DNA of 64,000 nucleotides, taken from assembly GCA_012729315.1 (NCBI GenBank), contig JAAYDI010000032.1:29863-93862 (forward strand), given 5' to 3'. The notes under the pieces are model-generated. The model had not been told where the DNA came from and searched no databases. It was given only the letters and a program-made list of their open reading frames with translations. Each line of letters starts with the position of its first letter. Positions within the stretch are counted from its first letter, which is position 1. The stretch comes from Planctomycetaceae bacterium (GTDB lineage Bacteria > Planctomycetota > Planctomycetia > Pirellulales > Pirellulaceae). Made by a program: the position numbers and the translations under genes. Below are positions 17,847 to 27,657 of this stretch, piece by piece.

Positions 17847-19271
17847 CTAGATTCGCACGAAGTACTTCTTGCTGTACATCCACAGGCCGATCAGCCAGAA
17901 CAGAATCACAGCGCTGATTGGCGCGACCATCCGGCCGAACATGTCGTCGGCCAGCCACTTGCTGTCGATCAAGGCGGCCCACAGGACGGAGAAATGGGTG
18001 TTCATCGTCTTCTCGGCCCAGGGGCGCAGCAACATGCCCATCAGGTAGAAGGCCAGCGAATTCATCCCCACGACGACCAGGGGCCAGGCGAGCCAGCGGA
18101 GCCGGCACAGGTCGAACAGCAGGTAGAAGGCGGCCAGACCCCAGATCACATAGGCGCCGCTGTAGAGCACCCACGACGGCGTCCAGATCCGCTTCACGAT
18201 CGGGCAGGCGTACTGGCCGGCCAGGATGCCCAGCCCCAGGCAGACGCCGCCGCCGATGACCAGCAGGAAGAACTTCTGCCACCACCTCCGGTCGCTCAGC
18301 AACAGCTGGCCGCAGAACACGCCCAGCAGGGTCGTGCCGATCGCGGGGATGAAATTAAACGTCTGATAACCGCCTTCGTTGAACTTGAACTGTTCATCCC
18401 CGGGGCGCGGGAACTGGTTGAGGAACACGACGTCGGCGTGGTGCGCCACGTTCGCATTCTTGGACCAGGAGGCGAACCTGCCCGTCAGGATCTCGTCCCC
18501 GCTGGCGTGTACCGCCGCATAGTCGTAATCCGCCGGCGGCGTGTAGCTGTAGAACCATCCCCAGTAGCCGGCCAGGATCAGCACCAGCAGCAGCGCCTGG
18601 ATCCAGAAACGGCGGGCCACCGTCATGATCAGGTACACGAACACATACCCCAGACCGATCTGCGACAGCACGTTGACGAAATTCCAGTTCGTTTCCCGCG
18701 TGTCGGTGGAGCACAGGAAGACCCCCAACAGGATCAGCACCAGTGCCCGGAACACCGCGTGGATAGTCCGCGACACCGCCCCCTCGCCCGACGTCGCGCG
18801 GCGGGCATACGAGAACGGCATGGCCACGCCGACGATGAACATGAACGCCGGCTGCAGCAGATCCCAGAACGACACGCCGATCCAGTCGAAGTCGCTCTGC
18901 CAGACCGTGTGCTGGAAGTTGAACCCGATCCGCTGCCCGAAATCGTAGTCGATGTAGTTCCAGACCGGCGCCTCGGGGGGCAGTTGGCTGACCTGCAGGA
19001 TCCCAAACCCTGCGCCGGCCAGGATCAGCATGATGAAACCGCGGTAGGCATCCAGCGAGTACAGGCGTTCCCGCTTCACCTCCTCCGCCCCGGCCGGTGG
19101 CACCGGTGCGTTGGGTGGCGTGCGGCGGGGTCGTTGGACGAGTTGCGGTCGGGCCGCATGCGGCGGCGCGGATCTCGGCACCTCAGTCGGTCGCGTGGCC
19201 TGGTCGCGCACCGAAGTGGGTTGCGGTCGGGAAGGGGCAGGCTGCGGATCGGGTTGGTTTCTGGTACTCAC
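17847..19271 (-). CDS. HGSNAT-like (COG4299/DUF5009) multipass membrane acyltransferase
   Basis: 474 residues. A Pro-rich N-terminus of about 65 residues is followed by about ten membrane segments, for example RGFIMLILAGAGFGIL, FRALVLILLGVFLC, FWIQALLLVLILAGYWGW and LFWLIGLWMY. RLYSLDAYRGFIML is the signature start of the heparan-alpha-glucosaminide N-acetyltransferase family. The family transfers acyl groups to sugars across the membrane. GTG 19271 is the start, with GTGGAG seven bases upstream. It lies 54 bases upstream of the tri-haem gene on the same strand, so they are probably cotranscribed. Confidence 0.8.
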   Translation of the reverse strand: MSTRNQPDPQPAPSRPQPTSVRDQATRPTEVPRSAPPHAARPQLVQRPRRTPPNAPVPPAGAEEVKRERLYSLDAYRGFIMLILAGAGFGILQVSQLPPEAPVWNYIDYDFGQRIGFNFQHTVWQSDFDWIGVSFWDLLQPAFMFIVGVAMPFSYARRATSGEGAVSRTIHAVFRALVLILLGVFLCSTDTRETNWNFVNVLSQIGLGYVFVYLIMTVARRFWIQALLLVLILAGYWGWFYSYTPPADYDYAAVHASGDEILTGRFASWSKNANVAHHADVVFLNQFPRPGDEQFKFNEGGYQTFNFIPAIGTTLLGVFCGQLLLSDRRWWQKFFLLVIGGGVCLGLGILAGQYACPIVKRIWTPSWVLYSGAYVIWGLAAFYLLFDLCRLRWLAWPLVVVGMNSLAFYLMGMLLRPWAEKTMNTHFSVLWAALIDSKWLADDMFGRMVAPISAVILFWLIGLWMYSKKYFVRI

Positions 19272-19511
19272 GGATGGGCTCCACTGTTGTCAGGTGGGTG
19301 CTGGCGGGACCGCGCTGTGCGGCCCGCCCCAGCACACGTCGCTTATCACAATCCACCCGCCAGCCGGCCGCAAGCGGCCCGCTCCGGGCAGGTTATCCGC
19401 GCTCGTTCTGCTCGGCAGAACCCGATGCTCTTCTCAGGAACCTGATAGGAGCCCCTCCCGAACTCGCGTATTATCCTACCAGGGATTTCTGCGCTGGGAA
19501 ATCTGGAAGTT

Positions 19512-20810
19512 CTACTTTTGAGCACCTTTTGGCAGGATGCTCTGGCCGGACATCAGGGCGACAGCCTGCGTGCGGATCTGCTGCCGAGCCTCCGCCGTGC
19601 TCCCGCTGTGATATCCCTGCACCGTGCCGTCCCGGCCGATCAGAACGGTCACCGGAATGACCCCGATCTGATATGACTGGAGCGACTGAGCCTCCGGGTC
19701 GAGCAGCACGGTCCCGCGGTATCCCTTGGCCGCCACGGCCTGGCTCACCGCTTGCGGATCCTCGCCCAGGTTGATGGCGTAGACGACGGCGCCACCCTGT
19801 TCCGCCTCGGCGACAAACTCGTTGAGCGCCGGCATCACGTCCATGCTGGGGGCACACCAGCTGGCCCAGAAGATCAGCACAATCACCTGCTGTCCCAACT
19901 GGTCCGCCAGCTTGACGCGCGTACCCTGCAGCGTGGCCAGTTCCAGCGGCGGAGCCGGCTTGCCCAGCAACTGCTCGATGTCCCCTTCCTGCAGTGCGGC
20001 CAGCAGATCATTCACGAGTCGCGCTCCGGGCGGAATGTCGAGCGTGAAGGTCCCCTCCGGGTGTGTGACCCCCACCTGCCACTGAAACACGCCGGACGTG
20101 GTCAGCTGAAACGTCCGCTGATCGTCAATCGGAATGCTGGTGGTGGTGACCAGTTTCGTCAGCACGGGCTGGTCGCCGGTGGTGAACCAGAGATCGAACA
20201 CCCGTTTGTCGACCAGTGTCAGCCGGAAGTGCCGGGTGCTGGCGTTGTTGAGCTGCTCCGCTCCCAGGTCCTCGACACCCGTGATCTGTGCGATCAACTG
20301 AGCGCGGAACTGCGGGCGGATCAGGAAATCGACCCCGGAACCATTGAGCGTCTGGAGGGTCATGGCGTCGTGCTGCAGTTCGTCGAGCGTGCTGCCTGCA
20401 TCGTGCCGGCTGTAGAGATTCGCCGACCGCAGCAGCCGGGTCATGGTCCGGCCGTCACTGACGCACACGAACTGGCCGGCACCGTGTTCGCGGGACCCCG
20501 CCTCGATCCGCAGCTTGCCGCCCGCCTGCACGGCGACATGAAACAGGTTCGTGCCCTGCACATCCTTGCCGGTCCCCGTGGCGTTCCACTGGCTGACCAC
20601 GTCCGCGACGAAGGCGCCCGAGTCGGTCAGGCGTTTCTCGAACCCGCGGACAATCTCGTCGAAGGTCTTCTCCGCCGCGTTCAGCTTCACGGCCGGCGCG
20701 ACGACCGTCGACCTGGCCCTCTGAGCCGGACCGCTCTGGGTCTGCGCAGACCCGGCCTGGCTGACCAGCGCCACCAGTACCATTGTCCCCCACCGCATGT
20801 ATCGATACAT
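19512..20810 (-). CDS. Exported DUF2092-like lipocalin domain fused to a TlpA-like redoxin
   Basis: 432 residues with a signal peptide (MVLVALVSQAGSAQ). Residues about 45-265 resemble the LolA-like DUF2092 fold (EIVRGFEKRLTDSGAFVADV, HFRLTLVDKRVFDLWF). Residues 280-425 form a thioredoxin-like redoxin: VIVLIFWASWCAPSMDVMP and the cis-proline QIGVIPVTVLIGRDG. The active site is C319-A-P-S322, so the resolving cysteine is replaced by serine and it cannot form the usual disulfide. GAGGAGG lies seven bases before the ATG. It probably acts in the periplasm on exported proteins or lipids. Transcribed in the same direction as the neighbouring genes, with a 98-base gap to the DUF4214 gene. Confidence 0.78.
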   Translation of the reverse strand: MYRYMRWGTMVLVALVSQAGSAQTQSGPAQRARSTVVAPAVKLNAAEKTFDEIVRGFEKRLTDSGAFVADVVSQWNATGTGKDVQGTNLFHVAVQAGGKLRIEAGSREHGAGQFVCVSDGRTMTRLLRSANLYSRHDAGSTLDELQHDAMTLQTLNGSGVDFLIRPQFRAQLIAQITGVEDLGAEQLNNASTRHFRLTLVDKRVFDLWFTTGDQPVLTKLVTTTSIPIDDQRTFQLTTSGVFQWQVGVTHPEGTFTLDIPPGARLVNDLLAALQEGDIEQLLGKPAPPLELATLQGTRVKLADQLGQQVIVLIFWASWCAPSMDVMPALNEFVAEAEQGGAVVYAINLGEDPQAVSQAVAAKGYRGTVLLDPEAQSLQSYQIGVIPVTVLIGRDGTVQGYHSGSTAEARQQIRTQAVALMSGQSILPKGAQK

Positions 20811-20908
20811 CGATCCACCTCCTCTTCGATTGTCCTTCGTCCAAAACGGGTGTGTGAGTGAGTGTGTACGCGTCGACTCCGAGTCGCCCCCGCCGGTGGC
20901 CAGGGCGT

Positions 20909-22510
20909 TCAGCGCGGCCGGTAGCCGGCCAGATACACCCGGTTCACGCGCTGCACTCCCAGGTTCACTTCGTTCAGATCCGGTGCGTTGGCCAAGGGTG
21001 ACGCGCCGACAATCACCTTCCGACTGGCGTTGAGCGTTTCCAGCAGCTGGTTGACTTCGTTCAACCGCGCGCGTAGCTGCCGCGGACTGGCGCCACCGGT
21101 CACCTCCTGCCGCAGCTGGATCAGTGCCAGGCGCAGGCTGCGTGCCTGTTTCTGCAGCACCGGCACCTGGGGATAGTGAGTCAGGAAGGGATTGTAGCCC
21201 ACCACGAAGGCATTCACCTGCGCCACCGCCTGGTCGATCGCAGGGACCATGTCGCGAGGGGTCCGCGTCGGGGTCGGCCGGTGTACCTGATAGGGCAGCT
21301 GGCTGTAGGTCGGCGCGTTGAACAGCACCGGCTGACCAGGGTCAATGGCCGGTCCCGCTGCGACTCCCAACAGTTCCCCGACCTGCCTCACGTCCCAGTT
21401 GACCACGTCCCATCGCTGCACGACACCGCCGGCCGGAATATGCACCCGCATCGTCTGCGAGATGCCGTCGGCCAGTGCGCGCAGGCGCAAGACGTACGCG
21501 CGCACTTCCGCCATTGGCGTACCGACCCGTACCGTGTGGTGAAACGCGTCGACCTCCGCATAGAAGAACTCGACGTCGCGCAGCAGCTGCTTGTGGTGCT
21601 CATCCGAATTGAACATGCTCCGCAGCACGTAGAGCAACTGCTGCGTGTCGCTCGACAGGGCCGTGTTCAGGCGGAGGATCTCATTGTACAGCCCGGCATC
21701 GATGCCCGGCGGCGCGCCCGGCCCGGCGGACGGGGGCGGGGGGGTCGCGACCTGCGGCGAAGCTCCCTCGAACGACTCGAAGGCGCTCGTGAAACGGTTC
21801 AGGTACGCTGTGGAATTGGGCGCGGAAAAGTACACGCCCTGCAAACTGTCTTCCAGCGCAGACAGAGTCTGATGCAGGTCCCGGTAAGCCTGGTCATACG
21901 CCGCCGGTGAACTGACCACGGCCTGCTCCAACGCGCGGCTGGCGTTGACCAGGTTCCGGCTCACGATCGCCAGCTGCCGGCCCTGCGGCGTGCCACCCAG
22001 CTCACTTTCGAGCGACTCGCGCAGCAAGCGCGCGGTCGCCGACAGCTGGCCCTCGCGCGCCTGCGTCTCGGACGCCGGCGCGGAGGACGTCGGCAACGGT
22101 ACCCGCTGCGCCGTCTCCTGCTGGGCCGCCTGCAAGAACTCCGGCACCAGCTTCTCCCGCGCGCCCCGGTGCGCCGTAAGACGGTCCATCCAGGCTGTCA
22201 CCTCCTGCTGAGACGGAGCACGGTTGAGAACCTCTCCGAAAAGACTGGTGATGAACGTCTGCGGGTTACGACCCTGACGCACGAAGTAGTCCTCGGACGA
22301 CAGGAACGTCACCTGAGCGTCCGTCAGCGTGGTCCCCTTCTGAAAGGCCCAGACCCACTGAGTGAGCTCATTCGACGATGGCTCGCGCTGCAGATACCGC
22401 TGGTACAGACTGCGAACGAACTCCGCCGAGTTGTACACTTGCGCGCGACTGGGCGCCGCCGAACCCATCAACAGCAGTCCGGCCAGCACAGAAATCCGTC
22501 CCCAAGGCAT
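20909..22510 (-). CDS. Exported DUF4214-like protein with helical C-terminus
   Basis: 533 residues with a signal peptide (ISVLAGLLLMGSAAPSRAQ). The first 100 mature residues show two DUF4214-type helices (FVRSLYQRYLQREPSSNELT, LFGEVLNRAPSQQEVTAWMD), a motif found in surface and secreted proteins. The rest is mostly helical, with a Pro/Gly-rich linker near residue 290 and no recognised domain. GGAGGG nine bases before the ATG at 22510 fixes the start. Function unknown; cell-surface or secreted structural role is a guess. Confidence 0.65.
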   Translation of the reverse strand: MPWGRISVLAGLLLMGSAAPSRAQVYNSAEFVRSLYQRYLQREPSSNELTQWVWAFQKGTTLTDAQVTFLSSEDYFVRQGRNPQTFITSLFGEVLNRAPSQQEVTAWMDRLTAHRGAREKLVPEFLQAAQQETAQRVPLPTSSAPASETQAREGQLSATARLLRESLESELGGTPQGRQLAIVSRNLVNASRALEQAVVSSPAAYDQAYRDLHQTLSALEDSLQGVYFSAPNSTAYLNRFTSAFESFEGASPQVATPPPPSAGPGAPPGIDAGLYNEILRLNTALSSDTQQLLYVLRSMFNSDEHHKQLLRDVEFFYAEVDAFHHTVRVGTPMAEVRAYVLRLRALADGISQTMRVHIPAGGVVQRWDVVNWDVRQVGELLGVAAGPAIDPGQPVLFNAPTYSQLPYQVHRPTPTRTPRDMVPAIDQAVAQVNAFVVGYNPFLTHYPQVPVLQKQARSLRLALIQLRQEVTGGASPRQLRARLNEVNQLLETLNASRKVIVGASPLANAPDLNEVNLGVQRVNRVYLAGYRPR

Positions 22511-22723
22511 TGTTGCGATCCCTCCACAAACCCGTGCCCCGCTCCCTATCGCCAGCCGCCGCCGTGGCCTCACAGCGCGACCCCCCACCACAACCGCGTT
22601 CAATCTCCTCCAGCGTACGCTAAGGCAAGCGTAAACAACAGGACCCACGCCTCCGCCCGCTGCCACTGGGCCAGCGTCGCCTGCAGTCTCTCGCAGGGGG
22701 CATACGACCGGGGTACTGTCTGC

Positions 22724-25318
22724 TCATGGTGTCTGCTGGTCCACATCGGCCATCAGCACGACGGTTTGATTCAGTTCCGGCGCCGTCGCGGGAAAACGGA
22801 GCGTTTTTCGTCCCGTCGCCACTTCAAGGTAATACTCGAAATCTGCCGGGATGTCCTGCGCGGCAAGCACGGCCTGGTACACACCCCGCGCGACATGCGT
22901 CAGGGGCAGCGCCTGGAAACGAGCGTCTCCCAGCGGCCGCCAGTGGCACACCACGACCGGCCTGTCGACTCCCGCGATCACCGCATGCAGTTGCAGCGAC
23001 TCACCGGCATCGAGCGATGTCCGGACGACCGGCACGATCAGCCGCGGCTCGCCCGGATAGGTGCGTGGCAGCGTCGCCCTGCCGGACAACGGCTCACCGG
23101 TCGCTTCCGTGATCGCCTTCTCAGACGGATCCAGTAGCAGCGGGAAGACATGCTGTTGCCAGTTGGCGACGGTGCCCAGCTCGCCGGGGTTGCTGATCGT
23201 ATCCAGTAGGAACTGCTGGACGGAGGTCAACTCGCGGATCAGCCGTCCGCGCAGGGGCAGCGCCTTGCGTTGGGCAAGCTGCTTGCGCGCCGCTGCGTCG
23301 GGTGCCTGCTGCATGGCCTCAAGCGCCTCGTTCAGTTCGGCCCAGGTGCAGTTCAGCTTGCCCAGCGCGCGCAGGTACTTGAAATTCGCCAGCCAGTAGT
23401 CGTAGCGTTCCAGATGCCCAACGCCCCGGATCAACGGGCGCAGCGCGTTGAGTTCGTCCACGAACGCGTACTGCTCGGACACGGCGTCCCACGGCCGGGG
23501 ATCGGGCACAATGCCCCCCGGCCCGTTGACCCAGTCGCTCGGCCGCGGCAGACGGCAGTCCAAGCGGGCAAACACAGGGCCGATCCGCAGCCCGGCGCGC
23601 GGCCCGAACTCGGCGCACGCCCAGTCCAAATAGAAATCATCGCACGGAGCCGTCCGCCAGTGGGGATAGTCGAACCGCCGGCTCTCAAACGATCCGGTCA
23701 GCGGCGGCGGATCCGCGTCGACCAGCGGCGTCTTCCAGCCGTCCTGGGACCAGGCCGCTTTCGCCAGCGCCGACACGTTGGGGCCGAGAATCCGCGTGCG
23801 CCAGTGAATGCCCAGCAACCCGTCACAGCCGTACCGCAGCGCGTCGGCGGCGTCCTTGCGGAGGCGGCCGACCCACAGCTGGGGAACGATCAAGGCGGGA
23901 TCGTCCTCCAGCCAGGGAATCGCCCACTCCGGGCGGCCCGTCATGGCGGCAAACCCGGGCTCGACCGGATCGTGCCCCACATTGCGGTTGATGCAGCTCA
24001 GCGGCCACGACTTGGGCAGCACGCCGTCGAACAGCGCAGGATGCTGGGGCGGCCCCAGGACCCAGCCGCACGTCGCCAGCTGGAACGGAGCGCCCACCGC
24101 TGCAGCCGCCTTCTGCATCGCCTGAAAATCGGCCAGCGTCGCGTCGATCTGCTCCTGCTTTACGTCCTCCCAGGTCCAGCTCTCCGGAGTCCACACCCAG
24201 TAGTAATCGATCGGGTACGCGGCCATGATCCGGCGGAAGATCCCCTCGTACACCAGCTGCACCGCAGCCGGATCACTCGGTATCTTGCCGGCAGCTTCCA
24301 GACGCTGGCGGACCAGTTTCGGTATCACTAATGGAGTCTCCGTGCCGACGCACGTCTGGACGCCCAGCTCGCGGGCAAACCCCAACACGTCCCGCAACAC
24401 AGCGCCACATTCGTTGAACACCGTGTTGGCACGCACCGGATCCATGTCGATCCACGGAGCGGTATCGCGCATGTACCCCGGCCCGTAGTCGTCCCGATCG
24501 AACAGCTGATCCGCGCCAAACGCATAGGCGCTGGTCCGTCCGGGCTGGTAGCCCCAGGCCCCCGTCACGTTGCTCGCCGTGAAATGCCGCGCCGGATAGC
24601 TGGCCAGTACTCGTCCCCCCGGGCCGATGTCGCCGGGTGGGCCGATCCAGACTGTCGGCTCGGGCCCCACCGCACCTTCCGGATACGTGTGCAAGCCGAA
24701 GAAGTTCATTCGCATCTTCGGCAGCTGTGCCAAGACCGCCTTGTAGGCGTGCGGGTCCCACCAGTCCGGACCTTCTGGAAAGTCATGGAACGGCTGGATG
24801 CCACGCGTCTGGAACAGCGGTCTGCCCATCTGATCCAGATCCGCCAGCTCCCAGCTCATCTGATGATCGGGGACCACGTCACCGTGCAGATAGAAACGGA
24901 CCCCCAGCTGCTCTGCGAACTGGTAGGCGGCATACAGCGTCCCGACGTCATCACCCCCCACGATCAGATGCACCCGCCGGTCCCCCTCCACTACCGACTT
25001 CAGCAAGTACTGCTCGGCTGCGAGCTGGTCGATGGTAGTGCGCAGTGCCTCGTCGCGAACCCACTGGGTGACGATCTCCCGGTCCTTGTTGCCGACGACG
25101 ATCTGTTCCGAGGTCGCGTCATCGGTCGACGCGGTACGCACCTCGAGCAGCATGCCGGTACGGACGTAGACATACCGGCGGATCTCCTGCGCCGCCAGAC
25201 GTTCCAGCCGCGTTGCGTCCGCAGGCCGGATAATCTCCACAGCAGCTTCCTGCGGGATGCCGGCCGGCAGCGCGCAGCAACTCCAGATCGCAGCTGTCAG
25301 GCTCAACAAGCGAATCAT
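22724..25318 (-). CDS. Exported glycoside hydrolase with GH67/GH20-type N-terminal domain
   Basis: 864 residues with a signal peptide (MIRLLSLTAAIWSCCALPAG). Residues about 25-140 are the alpha-glucuronidase/GH20 domain-2 fold (LAAQEIRRYVYVRTGMLLEV, IVVGNKDRE, YAAYQFAEQLGVRFYLHGDV). A long TIM barrel follows, with PIDYYWVWTPESWTWEDVKQ and GCDGLLGIHWRTR, then a helical region and a C-terminal beta-sandwich. GAGGAG is seven bases before the ATG. The family is close to GH115/GH67-like or DUF4838 proteins, but I cannot assign one. It probably removes uronic acid or hexosamine residues outside the cell. It follows the GH106-like gene by about 200 bases on the same strand. Confidence 0.72.
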   Translation of the reverse strand: MIRLLSLTAAIWSCCALPAGIPQEAAVEIIRPADATRLERLAAQEIRRYVYVRTGMLLEVRTASTDDATSEQIVVGNKDREIVTQWVRDEALRTTIDQLAAEQYLLKSVVEGDRRVHLIVGGDDVGTLYAAYQFAEQLGVRFYLHGDVVPDHQMSWELADLDQMGRPLFQTRGIQPFHDFPEGPDWWDPHAYKAVLAQLPKMRMNFFGLHTYPEGAVGPEPTVWIGPPGDIGPGGRVLASYPARHFTASNVTGAWGYQPGRTSAYAFGADQLFDRDDYGPGYMRDTAPWIDMDPVRANTVFNECGAVLRDVLGFARELGVQTCVGTETPLVIPKLVRQRLEAAGKIPSDPAAVQLVYEGIFRRIMAAYPIDYYWVWTPESWTWEDVKQEQIDATLADFQAMQKAAAAVGAPFQLATCGWVLGPPQHPALFDGVLPKSWPLSCINRNVGHDPVEPGFAAMTGRPEWAIPWLEDDPALIVPQLWVGRLRKDAADALRYGCDGLLGIHWRTRILGPNVSALAKAAWSQDGWKTPLVDADPPPLTGSFESRRFDYPHWRTAPCDDFYLDWACAEFGPRAGLRIGPVFARLDCRLPRPSDWVNGPGGIVPDPRPWDAVSEQYAFVDELNALRPLIRGVGHLERYDYWLANFKYLRALGKLNCTWAELNEALEAMQQAPDAAARKQLAQRKALPLRGRLIRELTSVQQFLLDTISNPGELGTVANWQQHVFPLLLDPSEKAITEATGEPLSGRATLPRTYPGEPRLIVPVVRTSLDAGESLQLHAVIAGVDRPVVVCHWRPLGDARFQALPLTHVARGVYQAVLAAQDIPADFEYYLEVATGRKTLRFPATAPELNQTVVLMADVDQQTP

Positions 25319-25526
25319 GACGCATCTCCTCAGCACGCGGCAATCGGCGCGCGGCAATCGGCTCGAGTCCCTGCTGATTCTCCGGCAGTTGGTCTGACAA
25401 GGCAACGGGACAGCGGAATGCGCGGGAGAAATCAGGACAGTCGCGGCGGACCGGCGCCGCTGCGCGCACACGGCGTGGGCCCCACCTGTTCCGCGCATCC
25501 CGCCTGACGCCTGTACGCACCGCCGT

Positions 25527-27545
25527 TCACGGGACCTCCGATCCCACCAGCAACCGGGTCTGGCGCGGGGCCAGTTCCAGCGGGAGGCGTCCCTCAGCAT
25601 CCGCGTCCAGCGTCTGCACTGCGCCGCTGGCCGGATCGAGTGCGCACCATGTGTGTCCCGCCCGCACCGCCATCCGTCCGGTGTAGGGCTGCCGCCCCAC
25701 GTTGGCGACCAGCGTAATCGGGCGTCCATCGCGCAGGAAGTGTCCCACGGTGATCTGGGGCGATGCCGGTTCGATATGGCAATCGGGCTGCAGCAGCGCG
25801 ACCGGCTGGCCGCCGCTGGTCAGCTCGCGCGTCCGCTCACCCTGCCACACGGACCGCGTGTTGCGCTGCTGTACCAGCGCCACTTGACGGGCTGCGTCGT
25901 CCGGCAACTCGACCCCCTCCGGAAACACAATCGCTCGATAGGCCTGGCCTCCCACGACGATCATTCCGTCCGGCGTGATCGTGGCCCCAGCCAGGTAGTG
26001 ATGATCGATCAACGTGAAGGGGATCTGGTGGCGCTGGAGCATCTGGCCCAACTGCATGAACGACGTGGTGATCGCCTGGAGCCGCGCGGACTGGCTGGCC
26101 GTGGTCAGCTGCTGCGCCGTGGGGAGGTACTCCGGCCAGAGATCGTACATCGGGTAATACAGCAGCACGTCGGGCACGCGCTGGGCGGGTTTGAGGATCG
26201 CGTTGAGTCGGCCGACGAAATCGCAGTACGCATGGTACTCATCTACCGACCGGTCGCGCTGCGAGTAGTACAGCGTAAACTCGGTCACGCCCCAAGCCGC
26301 CTGCCAGGCAGCGGTGGCCTGCATGTCGGCCAGACTGGCCGGCCCGGCACCGCCCATCCGCTGCGAGAAATCGCTCACTTCCGTCATCACGCGCCGCTGG
26401 CCGGTCAGGGCGGCCGCCGAACCGGGCAGGCTCGCCGTCAGCCAGCCGCTGTGGATCACCGCCTCCGGATCGGAACTCAGCATGTCCAGACCGGGGATCT
26501 GCATGCGCGTCAGCGCTGACAGGGCGTTGCCCTCGAGAGCCAGCTGCAGCAGAAGCGACTCCTCCGACAGCGTGTGCCCGGAACTGGCCACGCCCCGTTG
26601 CTGGCACCAGGCGCCGAGTGCACCGAAGTAGCGCTCCGCCACCAGGTCAGCGATGAGCGACCAGAACTGTCGCCGCACGCGCCGGTCCGTCTCCGTCTGC
26701 CCGACGAACAGGCTGAGACGCTGCGGTTCGAGTTCTTCACCGAACCGGGCCCGGTACGCGTCGGGCAGGTCCCGGCACCAGGGCACTGCCGGCAACGGCT
26801 TGACGTTCGGATCGGGCGGATCGACTATCGGCACGTTCTGGCGCGCGTCTTCGGGGATCTGGCCGAGCGAGACGGCCATCAGCGACGGTTCATCGGTAAA
26901 CATGGCCACAATCGGGTCGCCGAAGAACGGCTCCAGATGCTGCCAGTAGGCATCGTGCGTCGTGCGGATGAAGCAAGCCACAGCCTCGACATCCAGAAGG
27001 TTGGCATAGCGCCGCGAGGCGTGGTAGTTGTTGTTCGCATGCGTGAACTCGTACGAAGCGCGCACCACGAAGGGCTCATCGAGCGAGGCGTCGTAGGCGA
27101 GTTCCAGCGCTTCATGCGCCGGGTTCTCCTTGAGCACGAGCCCACCCGCCCCGCCGCTGGGGTACCCCAGTTCATCGTAGATCCACACCACCAGACCCCG
27201 CTCGCGGCACTGGCCAATGACGGCCGCCAGCGATTTCCAGTCGTCCGCTGATTGCAGGTAATTGGCCGACGGAACGTTGCACACGATGCCACCCAGGCCA
27301 CACGCCTGCCACCCGTCGAGACGCTTCGTGATGGCGGCGGCACGCTGGTTGTCGGAAAACTTCGGGTCCAGCGTGATGCCGTGTACGATCTGCAGCGGCC
27401 GGTCGCTCAGCGGCGGCTGCTGCCAGCTGCTCTCCCATGACGCGGGCATGGCCCCCCCTGCATTCGAATCCTGGCCTGCGGCGGCCGCCACGCCAAGGAC
27501 GCCTGACAACATCATGATCATGGGCAACAGAATCTGGCAGCGCAT
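25527..27545 (-). CDS. Exported GH106-like alpha-L-rhamnosidase
   Basis: 672 residues with a signal peptide (MIMMLSGVLGVAAAAGQ). The barrel shows hallmarks of the GH106-like group: GWQACGLGGIVCNVP, VVWIYDELGYPSGGAGG, the acidic IVAMFTDEPS, and a late WGVTEFTLYYSQRDRSVDEY. The C-terminus is a beta-sandwich (TLVANVGRQPYTGRMAV). It is shorter than classical GH106 enzymes, so I describe it as GH106-like. Predicted reaction: release of terminal alpha-L-rhamnose from pectic or surface glycans. AAGGAG about eight bases before the ATG at 27545 favours this start over the codon eight residues upstream. Confidence 0.72.
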   Translation of the reverse strand: MRCQILLPMIMMLSGVLGVAAAAGQDSNAGGAMPASWESSWQQPPLSDRPLQIVHGITLDPKFSDNQRAAAITKRLDGWQACGLGGIVCNVPSANYLQSADDWKSLAAVIGQCRERGLVVWIYDELGYPSGGAGGLVLKENPAHEALELAYDASLDEPFVVRASYEFTHANNNYHASRRYANLLDVEAVACFIRTTHDAYWQHLEPFFGDPIVAMFTDEPSLMAVSLGQIPEDARQNVPIVDPPDPNVKPLPAVPWCRDLPDAYRARFGEELEPQRLSLFVGQTETDRRVRRQFWSLIADLVAERYFGALGAWCQQRGVASSGHTLSEESLLLQLALEGNALSALTRMQIPGLDMLSSDPEAVIHSGWLTASLPGSAAALTGQRRVMTEVSDFSQRMGGAGPASLADMQATAAWQAAWGVTEFTLYYSQRDRSVDEYHAYCDFVGRLNAILKPAQRVPDVLLYYPMYDLWPEYLPTAQQLTTASQSARLQAITTSFMQLGQMLQRHQIPFTLIDHHYLAGATITPDGMIVVGGQAYRAIVFPEGVELPDDAARQVALVQQRNTRSVWQGERTRELTSGGQPVALLQPDCHIEPASPQITVGHFLRDGRPITLVANVGRQPYTGRMAVRAGHTWCALDPASGAVQTLDADAEGRLPLELAPRQTRLLVGSEVP

Positions 27546-27657
27546 CGCAGCATCTCCTTGTGTTTGCACGTCACGTTTCGGGTCAGCGCACCCAGGTGGA
27601 TCATTTCACCATAACAGTCCGGGCGGCCCAACCCAAGTAGACGGAGGTCGCACAGTC

